From Mauremys mutica (taxonomy: Eukaryota > Chordata > Testudines > Geoemydidae), in assembly GCF_020497125.1 (NCBI RefSeq), contig NC_059076.1:10097951-10161950 (forward strand): a stretch of DNA of 64,000 bases, read 5' to 3'. How positions within the stretch are numbered: the stretch's first letter is position 1; every line of letters starts with the position of its first letter. Of this stretch, positions 1-10,110 are shown piece by piece. Position numbers and translations under genes: made by a program. A model generated the notes under the pieces. The model worked only from the letters and a program-made list of their open reading frames with translations. It was not told the DNA's origin and made no database searches.

Positions 1-904
1 GTTCAGCTAACTGTGTAGGAATCTCTCTTTTTGTCTGATTAGCCAAGAATAGAAATGGACAGGGCTAAAAGACCAGCTGGATCTGATTTCCCTAAGGTAA
101 TATGTTAACCTGAACTGAATAACATTCATAAAAGTTGGATCCCGGTGTGATTTCCAAGCCTAAATACTGCAAATTATATGAAAAGTTAATTGATTTTACC
201 ATGCTTACAATGCAACTGGCATAAAAATAAATGAAGAAGGGGGAGGAAAAAAATTAGGCAATAAAAAGAGTAATTTTGGGCCTCATAAACTTGTGTTTAA
301 AAAAATCAATTGGTTGTGTGCTTTGCCTTGTAAATATTCCATCACTCTGCCCCTGAATGCCATCTTCCTTTTCATCTAGCTTGCTTTTTTATTTTATTTT
401 ATTTTATTTTTGTTGGGGGAAGGAGAGGAAATACTTAAAAGTACTTTGAGGAATTAATCGTAGTGTAGTCTTTCTTCTGGGTTTCTCAGTTTCTTGTAAA
501 TTTGCCTTGGTAGGAAGAGATCATTTCAGAGTTTCAGCTCCTGCTCCATCTCACTCTTATCTGGAACAGGCAGAGATTGATTTTGTTCCAATTCAGAAGA
601 GACAATTATCTTAATTATCATCTGATAATAATCTAGCACAGCCATCACTTCTCATTATGCCAGTCATAACTGTCAAGCTGATAAGTTTGTGCTCCCCTTG
701 TCTGTCTGTCTTTATCATCTGTTCTCTTACGCAGCTTGGATTTCTTGATTTTTGCCTCTACCGCTCTCTCTCTCTCTCTGTTCTTGTCTGGTCTCCATTT
801 CTGTGTGGTCTCTCACACGCCCACACATAGACCTGGTCACAATACGCAGTAGACCCATCCCATGCACCTGGTCCTAGTTTCTGGGCAGACACTATCTAGG
901 CAAC
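1..904. other. Unassigned sequence with simple repeats
   Basis: No gene or interspersed repeat is recognisable here. It holds an A/T-rich pentamer tract of the TTTTA type near 387-412 and a CT dinucleotide tract near 764-779. The last part may be strongly decayed CR1 endonuclease sequence, because the clear CR1 match that follows has no sharp left edge. Confidence 0.5.
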
Positions 905-3277
905 GGATCTGGTCCAAGAGGTGAATATAGCTGGGCTGCTTTGTAATAGTGACCATAATATAATTAAATTTAACAGCCCCGTGGCAGGGAAAACACGATA
1001 GCAGCCCAACACTGTAGCATTTAATTTCAGAAAAAAATGAGGAGGTTAGTTAAACAGAAATTAAAAGGTACAGTGCCAAAAGTGAAATCCCTATAAGCTG
1101 CATGGACACCTTAAAGACACCATAATAGAGGCTCAACTTAAATCTAGACCCCGAATTAAAAAGCACAGTAAGAGAACCAAAAAAGTGCCACCGTGGCTAA
1201 ACAGCAAAGTAAGAGAAGCAGTGAGAGGCAAAAAGGCATCCTTTAAAAAGTGGAAGTTAAATCCTAGTGAGGAAAATAGAAAGGAGCATAAACTCTGGCA
1301 AGTGAAGTATAAAAATATAATTAGGAAGGCCAAAAATGAATTTGAAGAACAGGTAGCCAAAGACTGAGACTTAGTACATCAGAAGCAGGAAGCCTGCTAA
1401 ACAACCAGTGGGGCCACTGGATGAGCGAGATGCTAAAGGAGCACTCAAAGACGATAAGGCAATTTGAGGAGAAACTAAATTAATTCTTTGCATTGGTCTT
1501 CACGGCTGAGGATGTGACGGAGATTCCCAAACCTGAACCATTCTTTTTAGGTGACAAATCTGAGGAACTGTCCCCAATTGAGGTGTCATTTGAGAGGTTT
1601 TTAAACAAATTGATAAACTAAGCAGTAATAAGTTACCAGGACCAGATGGTATTCACCCAAGAGTTCTGAAGGAACTCAAATGTGAAATTGCAGAACTACT
1701 AACTGTAGTCTGTAACCTATCATTTAAATCAGCTTCTGTACCAAATGACTGGAGGATAGCTAATGTGACATCAATTTTTAAAATGGGCTCCAGAAGTGAT
1801 CCTTGCAATTACAGGCCTGTAAGCCTGACTTCAGTACTGGGCAAACTGGTTAAAACTATAGTAAAAAACAAAATTACCAGACACATAAACAAACATAATT
1901 TGTTGGGAAAGAGTCAATGTGGTTTTTGTAAAGGGAAATCATTCCTCACTAGTCTACTAGAATTCTTTGAGGGGGTCAACAAGCATGTGGACAATGGGGA
2001 TCCAGTGGATATAGTGTACTTAGATTTTCAGAAAGGCTTTGACAAGGTCTTTCACCAAAGACTCTTAAGCAAAGTAAGCTGTCAAGGGATAGGAGGGAAG
2101 GTCCTCTCATGGATTGATAACTGGTTAAAAGATAGGAAACAAAGAGTAGGAATAAATGGTCAGTTTTCAGAATGGAGAGAAATAAATAGTGGTGTCCCCC
2201 AGGGGTCTGTTCTGGGCCAAGTCCTATTCAACATATTCATAAATGATCTGGAAAAAAGGGTAAACAGTGAGGTAACAAAATTTGCAGATGATACAAAATT
2301 GCTCAAGATAGTTAAGTCCCCAGCAGACTGTGAAGAGCTACGAAAGGATCTCTTAAAACTGGGTGACTGGACAACAAAATAGCAGATGAAATTCAGTGTT
2401 AATAAATGCAAAGTCATGCACATTGGAGAAAACAATCCCAACTATACATATAAAATGATGGAGTCTAAATTAGCTGTTACCATTCAAGAAAGAGATCTTG
2501 GAGTCATTGTGGATAGTTCTCTGAAAATATCCACTCAATGTGCAGCGGCAGTCAATAAAGCAAACAGAATGTTGGGAATCATTAAGAAAGGGATAGATAA
2601 TAAGACAGAAAATATTATATTGCCTCTACATCAATCCATGGTATGCCCACCCCTTGAATACTGCATCCAGATGTGGTCGCCCCATCTCAAAAATGATACA
2701 TTGCAATTGGAAAAAGTTCAGAAAAGGGCAAAAAAAATGATTAGGGGTATGGAACGGCTTCCATATGAGAAGAGATTAATAAGACTGGGATTTTTCAGCT
2801 TGGAAAAGAGACGGCTAAGGGGAGATATGATTGAGGTCTATAAAATCATGACTGGTGTAGAGAAAGTAAATAAGGAAGTGTTATTTACTCTTTCTCAGAA
2901 CACAGGAACTAGGGGTCACCAAATGAAATTAATAGACATCAGGTTTAAAACAAACAAAATGAAACATTTGTTTTCACACAATGCACAGTCAACCTGTGGA
3001 ACTCCTTGCCAGAGGATGTTGTGAAGACCAAGACTATAAAAGGGTTAAAAAAAGAACTAGATAAATGCATGGAGATTAGGTCATCAATGGCTTTTAGCCA
3101 GGATGGGCAGGGTTGGTGTCCCTAGCCTCTGTTTGCCAGAAGCTTGGAATGAGTGACAGGGGTTGGATCACTTGACGATTCCCTGTTCTGTTCATTCCCT
3201 CTGGGGTACCTGGCATTGGCCACTGGTTACTGGGCTAGATGGACCTTTGGTCTGACCCAGTATGACTGTTCTTATGT
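905..3277 (+). mobile_element. CR1 LINE, 5'-truncated, 3' end intact
   Basis: This non-LTR retrotransposon begins inside the APE-type endonuclease, where an SDH-like signature can be read near 950, and runs through the linker, reverse transcriptase and C-terminal region to a CR1-type 3' end. The last bases read GACCCAGTATGACTGTTCTTATG, a 3' terminus different from the ATTCTATG ending of other CR1 copies here, so at least two CR1 lineages are present. ORF1 and most of the endonuclease are missing, as expected from incomplete reverse transcription at insertion. The left edge is approximate. Confidence 0.9.
1185..3024 (+). pseudogene. CR1 ORF2 remnant: linker, reverse transcriptase and C-terminal domain
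   Basis: ORF2 of a CR1 LINE encodes an endonuclease and reverse transcriptase that copy the element's RNA into a nicked chromosomal target. Visible here are the endonuclease/RT linker (1185-1367, a PPWLNSKVREAV-like motif), a decayed stretch with stops (1368-1764), the palm and fingers (1765-2382) and the C-terminal part (2386-3024). The catalytic motifs are still readable: YLDFQKGFD for the first Asp, the [10 protein letters not shown] box, and FADDTKLL for the Asp pair. The two main frames are in phase and are separated only by a TAG codon at 2380-2382, where a tryptophan or similar residue would be expected. The 5' lesions make it non-functional. Confidence 0.9.
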
Positions 3278-4499
3278 GGGTTTGTTTTAGTTGTGGCCCC
3301 TTGCATGTTTCTTACAACTGTCTTAAATGAAGGGTGCTTTCACACGTCACTGTGAACAAGGTTTTATCTCAACCCAAAGCAAGGTTTCATCTCTTTGTGC
3401 TAATATGTATATACAGTCCCAAACACCCAGGCTGTGAATCGGGGGGGGGGGGGGATCACGATCCACTGGGAGGTTGTAGTAAACAAGTTTCAGAAGCTTG
3501 CCAGCATTCTCCCTTTGCTTGTGGCTTGATTGCAGGGGACTTCTGAAACTTGATTCTCTTGTAACACTGGGTCACAGGATGGGAAAGGGTGGGAATCTCT
3601 GGCCTAGCACAATAGGGTCCTGATCTCTGATTGAAGTCTTCAGGTGCGAGTAGAAAGTTAGTAGTAATAGGAGACAGAAACTGATCCATCATTCTTCCTG
3701 TGCCTAAAGCCCCAGCATACCGTCTCTCACTCAGAATCAGAGGTGACACATGGGTGGGATCCGGGGTCATATGCAACCCCCAGATTGCTCAGTCACATGA
3801 TGCTGCCAGGCCCCCTCCCTGAAGAGCAGCTGAACCAGCAAGCTGTGCCAAGCAAGGACAGGCAAAGGTAGGAGCAGAGGAACAGCTGGGAGCTGCTTGG
3901 AGGTGACGCTGCTTTCCCAGAGTTGGGGGACTGCTTTCTGGAAGGGGGGAGGCTGCCTGAAAGGGGAGAGGGGCTTGACTCGAGCTGCTGTGGGGTTCTG
4001 CCCCACCCACCAGCAGGCAGAGGTTGTCTCGGCTCAGAATTGTATGTAGTTGTGGAAGGATTAAATTTTTATCAGTCAATGCTGATAAATATTGATTTCA
4101 CCATATTACACACAAACCGACAAAATAGTTCCATAGATCATCTAAAGTTACAGATGGCGTTTTTCTTACTTTAGCTGATTGAGAACTTACAAGAGTTGGA
4201 TTTGAGGACATTTACTTTGTGTATGTTGACACGTGATGTTGAGAATTTGTGCTTTAACATTTTGTATCTCAGGATTTATAGTCATTATCTGATCTCGCAT
4301 TGTCTCTTATTCATAATTTCCCGCAACTGTGAACATTTAAATTGAAAAAAATGCAAATGCTTAAACATCAGTATTATCCATTGAAATTTATAATAAAATA
4401 AAATAGGAATTAAATTCTACCAAGTCTAATTATGTGATGACAGTCGCATGAAAAAGCCAGGAATAGGAGGAAAATGGTTAACACATCTTCTCAGAATGC
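3278..4499. other. Unassigned sequence with a G homopolymer
   Basis: No gene is recognised. A run of 14 G lies at 3441-3454. The 3780-4020 part is GC-richer with short open frames on both strands that show no conserved motif. These frames look accidental. Confidence 0.5.
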
Positions 4500-4534
4500 A
4501 GTATATGGACACTAAAATATCCAGGACACAACCA

Positions 4535-6153
4535 ACTTTCTCCAGAAACTCTGCAACATTAAAAACCTCTTTGAGAGCAGCATCCTTGTCACCATGGATG
4601 TAACCTCCCTATACAACAACATCCCTCATAATGATGGCATCTCTGTCTGCCTCAAATATCCATGAGACAATGGGCAACCCTCAGATATCCACCCCAAACA
4701 CATCACCAAACTCTTCTACTTCATCCTCACAAGTGACAATTTTACATTTAACAACAAACCCTTTGCCAAACCATGGGAACAGCCAGGGGTACTAGGATGG
4801 CTCCCTAATATGCCAACATCTTATTAGGAAAAACTTTTTCACTAGGAGGGTGGTGAAGCACTGGAATGGGTTCCCTAGGGAGGTGGTGGAATCTCCTTCC
4901 TTAGAGGTTTTTAAGGTCAGGCTTGACAAAGCCCTGGCTGGGATGATTTAGTTGGGTTTGGTCCTGCTTTGAGCAGGGGGTGGGACTAGATGACCTCCTG
5001 AGGTTCCTTCCAACCCTGAGATTCTATGATCTTCATGGGCCACCATGAGGAAGAATTTCTGCACAAATGCACTACAAAACCAATGGTTTACCTCAGATAG
5101 ATTGATATTTCATCCGCTGGACAGACTACCTAAACCACCACCTCCTCCACCACCCATCTATTAAACTCTCTCTAGAACATTTCTACACCAGCATCAACTT
5201 CCTTGACATCACAATTAGCTTCAGCAATGGAATCCTATGGAAAACTATGTACAGGAAATCCATGGATCACCACACCTACCTTTGTAGCTCCACTAATCAC
5301 CCCCAAACACAGCAAGAAATATGTTATCTACAGCCAGGCACTCAGATACCATAGAATATGCTCCAAAGAGAATGTCTGGGATATGTAACTTAACACACTT
5401 AAAGCTGCCTTCACCAAACAAGGATAATCCACCAGAGAAATAGATTGCATTATGGAATGGGCCACCCAAATACCCAGGGAGAACCTGCTTCAATACAGAA
5501 ACAAAATTCCCTCCAACTGCACACCCCAATCTGGCACCTACCACCCCACATTGAAGCCAATATAAGGTATCCTTAAACAACTACAACTCATACGTGTTGG
5601 GGACCACATCCAGAAATAAATCTTTCCTGAACCCCCCTTTTCTGGCCTGTAAAGGACCCCCCGACCTCTCCAAGCTCATCATCAGAAGAAAACTCCCCAC
5701 AGACCAGGACACACCAACTCAAAGTGACTCCAGACACTGCCATAACAGATTCAAAACCTTTAGACGTTTTTCCACTGCTATGATGATCAACACCCCCAAT
5801 GACACACTTTTCAAGATCCATAGGTCCTGCACATATCTATCACAACACGTGATATACGTCATCCAGCGCACAAAATGTCCCAATAACTTCTATTTGGATT
5901 AAACCAGACAATCACTATGCTTTCAAATGAACTCACTCATAAAAACAAGACAAAAACACCCTATCAGCCATGGGTGAACACTTTTTACAAACCAATCACT
6001 CTACATCTGACTTCTCAGTCCTTGTCCTCAAAGGAAACCGGCACAATACCTTCAAAAGACAAGCCCGGGAGCTTAGATTCATAACTTTGCTAGACACTAA
6101 AAATCATGGATTGAACAGAGACACTGGATCTATGGCTTATTACAACAATCTGT
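4535..6153 (+). pseudogene. Penelope-like RT/GIY-YIG polyprotein remnant
   Basis: The frame can be followed in pieces. Near 4590 comes MDVTSLYNNIPHNDGI, the characteristic Penelope RT motif carrying the first catalytic Asp. The downstream motif HHEEEFLHK lies near 5040, after the CR1 insert. A PPDLSKLIIRRKL motif lies near 5660. A GIY-YIG-like start, VIYVIQRTKCPNNFYL, lies near 5845, where the expected YIG is degenerate and is followed at once by a stop. Many stops and frameshifts occur, notably around 5095-5200, 5388 and 5900. It cannot make a working protein. The order RT then GIY-YIG is the usual one for the class. Confidence 0.75.
4823..5028 (+). mobile_element. CR1 LINE 3' fragment inserted in the Penelope-like element
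   Basis: This roughly 206-bp CR1 tail encodes the last residues of ORF2 ([24 protein letters not shown]) and the 3' UTR, ending in ATTCTATG. It is flanked by ATCTT at 4818-4822 and 5029-5033, read as a 5-bp target-site duplication. Removing it rejoins the Penelope sequence as CCAACATCTTCATGGGCC. The copy is closely similar to the tail of the inner CR1 at 10111-12170. Confidence 0.88.
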
Positions 6154-6429
6154 AACCCACTAACTTCCCCCTTCCATGACTAGAGAGACATTAATGGGCC
6201 ACTTCACCTTGAATAGTCCCTTGAAATATGTGTTGACTATTGATGCTAAACCATCTGTTGCATCTTGTATTTAGCTCTGACACTCTGAGTACATTTCCCA
6301 GACCCAAAAAAAGAGCTCTGGGTAAGCTGGAAACCTTGTCTTTTTCACACTGACAGAAGTTGGTCCAATAAAAGATATTGCCTGACCCACTTTGTCTTAT
6401 TAATTAAAGTGAACACTTGTACTTCTGTA

Positions 6430-6477
6430 TCCTACAAAAGACTTCAAGAGATCTTGTGGGTGGGAACTGAGGCACAG
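6430..6477 (-). repeat. MIR-like SINE, tail-side part (split copy)
   Basis: On the minus strand this reads CTGTGCCTCAGTTCCCACCC, the part of a MIR-type SINE that follows the conserved core. Its continuation lies about 6.9 kb away at 13412-13504, on the other side of a full-length CR1. The left edge is approximate. Confidence 0.65.
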
Positions 6478-6876
6478 CTAGCGAACAGAGGGCCACAAAC
6501 AGGGGAGTTTGAGAGAGGGCAAAGATCCCACTGCTGAACGAGCAAGGTGTGAGTACTAACCTTGGGGTGAGTGAGTTTGTTTGGCTGTTTGTGTTTTTCT
6601 TTCAGGTTATTTAAGTTACAGGGTCAGTTGGGTCTATTGGGGTTGTATGTTTGGGGACTGTTTGAGGCTTTGTTCCTTTGATCATCCTTGATCAGCCTCA
6701 ATCAGCTTTGTGATCACCCTCCCCCCCGTGTGATTAACACCGGGGTAGGATTGACCTAGGAGGGAAGGGCTTAAAAGCCAGAGGCTAAGTGACCAAGGGG
6801 AACTAGCGAACAGGGGACCGCAAACAGAGGAGTTTGAGGGAGGGAGTTTGTGGGAGGGAGATGTAATATAATCGCT
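6478..6876 (+). promoter_or_regulatory. CR1 5' UTR with a repeated ~40-bp segment
   Basis: A segment beginning CTAGCGAACAG and containing GGAGTTTGAG occurs at 6478-6518 and again, imperfectly, at 6803-6842, about 325 bp apart. Between them lies a GGGCTTAAAAGCC sequence (near 6768-6780) resembling a TATA region. LINE 5' UTRs carry internal promoters, and repeated units are common there. The promoter role is inferred from position only. Confidence 0.5.
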
Positions 6877-7984
6877 ATGGTTAGGAAGGGCCACATCGCC
6901 AGTGCCAATGATGCTCCTGTCTCCTCCACCTGTGCCTGTATCCAGACAGAGAGCCTAACCATGGATGCCTCTACCCAGATCCTAGTGTGGATTTGCAGAC
7001 TGGGGCCTGCATTTCCCACTCACAGGAAGCCAGGCTGGGGGGACCATCCAGTGTGAAAGGTGCCTGCTGGTGGAATCTCTCAGGAAGCAGGTGGGGGAGC
7101 TACAGGAGGAGATGGCCAGGCTGAAAAGCATCCGTGCACATGAGGAATTCCTTGACAGTATTCGTATGGAGACTTCCAAGGCTGAGGACGCTATCCAGGT
7201 AGAACAGACTGCTGTCATGTCACTGGGGGAGGAGGATAAGGGTCTGGTACAGGGAGGATACTGGCTGCTGGTTACTTCTGGCATCAGGCAGTGCTCCACC
7301 CCTACTCCCAACCCACCCACTATGGTGATGGGGAACCGTTATGCTGCCTTGGCAATGAGCGATGAGGAATCACCCTCACAGGTGGTGGAGGAGAAGCCAT
7401 GTACCCCCAAGGCTGGGAGGATCACAGCCATCACTCCCAGGTGGAAATGTAGGGTTGGAGACTCTCTTCTGAGCGGGATGGAGGCACCCATCTGTCACCC
7501 TGACACAGCATCTCGGGAAGTATGCTGCCTGCCAGGGGTCCGTATCTGAGACTTTATGGAGGAATTGTCAAGGATCATCTGGCCCTCTGACTACTACCCC
7601 ATGCTATTCATCCATGTGGGCACTAATGATACTGCAAGATCTGACCCTCAGCAGATCAGAAGTGACTACAGGGCTCTGGGAATAAGGATAAGGGAGCTGG
7701 GAGCATGTGTGGTATTCTCTTCAGCCCTTCCAGTCAAGGGTAGGGGCCTCAGCAGAGACAGATGCATCCTGGAGCTGAATGCCTGGCTGCGAAGATGGTG
7801 TCGCCAGGACGGCTTCAGCTTCCTTTATCATGGGATGCTGTTCCAGAAAGAAGGACTGCCAAGCAGAGATGGGGTCCACCTATCGAGGAAGGGGAAGAGC
7901 ATATCTGGCTACAGCCTAGCTAACCTAGTGAGGAGGGCTTTAAACTATGTTCGAAGGGGGCAGGTGACCAAAGGCCACAGGTAA
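6877..7984 (+). pseudogene. CR1 ORF1: coiled coil plus SGNH/GDSL-type esterase (broken)
   Basis: ORF1 proteins of many CR1 and related LINEs bind nucleic acid and carry an esterase of the SGNH family. The frame starts at the ATG at 6877 (MVRKGHIASANDAP). It shifts by one base near a G run at 7036-7041 and continues through a C-x2-C pair (QCERCLLVESL, about 7049) and a short leucine-rich coiled coil (LRKQVGELQEEMARLKS). The esterase signatures are then visible: VGDSLLSG with the Ser (near 7455), HVGTNDTA (near 7613) and DGVHLSRKGK with the Asp/His pair (near 7870). A TGA at 7547-7549 interrupts the frame inside the esterase, in phase on both sides. All expected catalytic residues survive, but the stop and the frameshift inactivate the gene. 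Confidence 0.87.
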
Positions 7985-10110
7985 GTAAAAAACATGGAAA
8001 CCTGGGAGAATGGTCAGAATCGGGGTAGGGGGGGCATGAGCTGTTATAACAGAAATAAGGAAGAGACAAGACAGAACTGGAGGAATCAAATTAGTATCTT
8101 AGATGTCTGTATACTAATACAAGAAGTATGGGGAATAAGCAAGAAGAACTGAAAATGCTAGTAAATAAACACAGCTATTACATAGCTGATATCACAGAGA
8201 CTTGGGATAATACGCATGATGGGAATATTGTATTCAGGAAGGACAGGCAGGGAAAAAAGGGAAGAGGTGTTGCTTTATATATTAAAAATGTATATACTTG
8301 GACTGAGGTTGAGATAGAAATAAGAGACACACTTGTTGAAAGTCTCTGGGTAAGGATAAAAGGGGTAAAAAAGAAGGGTGATGTCAGACCACCAAACCAG
8401 GAAGAAGAGGTGGATGAGGCTTTTTTTAAACAACTAACAAAATCATCCAAAGCACAGGACTTGGTAATGAGGGACTTCAACTACCCAGACATTTGTTGGA
8501 AAAATAACACAGCAGGGCACAGATTATCCGACAAGTTCTTGGAATGTATTGGAGACAGTTTTTTTATTTCAGAAGATGGAGAAAGCTAGTAGGGGGAGGC
8601 TGTTCTAGATTTGATTTTGACAAATAGGGAGGAACTGGTTGAGAATTTGAAGTGGAAGGCAACTTGGGTGAAAGTGATCATGAAATGATAGAGTTAATGA
8701 TTCTAAGGAATGGTAGGAGGGAGAACAGCACAATAAAGACAATGGATTTCAAGAAGGCAGACTTTAGCAAACTCAGGGAGTTGGTAGGTATGATCCCATG
8801 GGAAGCAAGTCTAAAGGGGAAAACAATTGAAGACAGTTGAACAGTTTTTCAAAGTGACATTATTAAGGGAGCAAGAGTAAACTATACCACTGCATAGGAA
8901 AGATAGGAAGTAAGGCAAGAGACGACCCTGGCTTAACCAGGAGATCTCCAATGATCTAAAACTCAAAAAAGAGTCCTACAAAAAGTGGAAACTCAGTCAA
9001 ATTACAGAGGATGAATATAAACAAATAACACAAGTATGTAGGGACAAAGTTAGAAAGGCCAAGGCATAAAACAAGATCAAACTAGCTAGAGACATAAAGG
9101 GTAACAAGAAAACATTCTACAAATACATTAAAAGCAAGAGGAAGAGCAAGGACAGGGTAGGCCCATTACTCAGTGAAGGGGAAAAGACAATAACAGAAAA
9201 TGTGGAAATGGCAGAGGTGCTTAATGACTTATTTGTTTCGTTTTTCACCAAGAATGTTCATGATGATTGGACATCTAACATAGTGAATGCCAGTGAAAAT
9301 GAGGTAGGATCAGAGTCTAAAATAGGAAAAGAACAAGTTAAAAATTACTTAAACAAGTTAGATGTCTTCAAACCACCAGGGCCTGATGAAATGGCATCCT
9401 GGAATACTCAAGGAGCTGACTGAGGAGATATCTGAGCCATTAGTGAGTATCTTTGAAAAGTCAGGGAAGACGGGAGACATTCCAGAAGTATCTATCTATA
9501 AAAAGAGAAATAAGGACAACCCAAGGAATTACAGACTAGTTATCTTAACTTCTGTACCTGGAAAGATAATGGAGCAAATAATTAAGAAATCAGTTTGCAA
9601 ACACCTGGAAGATAATGGGGTGATAAGTAACAGTCAGCATGGATTTGTCAAGAACAAATCTTATCAAACCAACCTGATAGCTTTCTTGAACAGGATAACA
9701 AGTCTTGTGGATGGGGGAGGTGGTACATGTGGTACATCTTGACTTTAGTAAGGCTTTTCATACTCTCTCGCATGACCTTCTCTTATACAAACCAGGGAAA
9801 TACAACATAAATGGAGCTACTATAAGGTGGGTACATAACTGGTTGGAAAATCATTCCCAGAGAGTAGTTATAAGTGGTTCACAGTCATGCTGGAAGGACA
9901 TAATGAGTGGAGTCCCGCACTGGGTCCGGTTCTGTTCAATATTTTCATCAATGATTTAAGACAATGGCATAGAGAGTACACATAAAGTTTGTGGTTGATC
10001 CCAATCTGGGAGGGGTTGCAAGTGCTTTGGAGGATAGGATTAAAATTCAAAATGATCTGGACAAGCCGGAGAAATGGTCTCAAGTAAATAGGATGAAATT
10101 CAACAAGGAC

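Larger units (their letters stand above)
4500..6401 (+). mobile_element. Penelope-like retroelement, split by a CR1 tail
   Basis: The element shows Penelope-type reverse transcriptase sequence at the left and a GIY-YIG-like endonuclease region at the right. It ends in an AATAAA-containing tail (6357-6401: GGTCCAATAAAAGATATT followed by CCTGACCCACTTTG). A CR1 3' fragment sits at 4823-5028, and the Penelope frame resumes directly after it. Penelope elements form their own retroelement class, in which a reverse transcriptase is joined to a GIY-YIG nuclease. The 5' part of the reverse transcriptase is missing, so the copy is truncated. The left edge is approximate. Confidence 0.8.
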
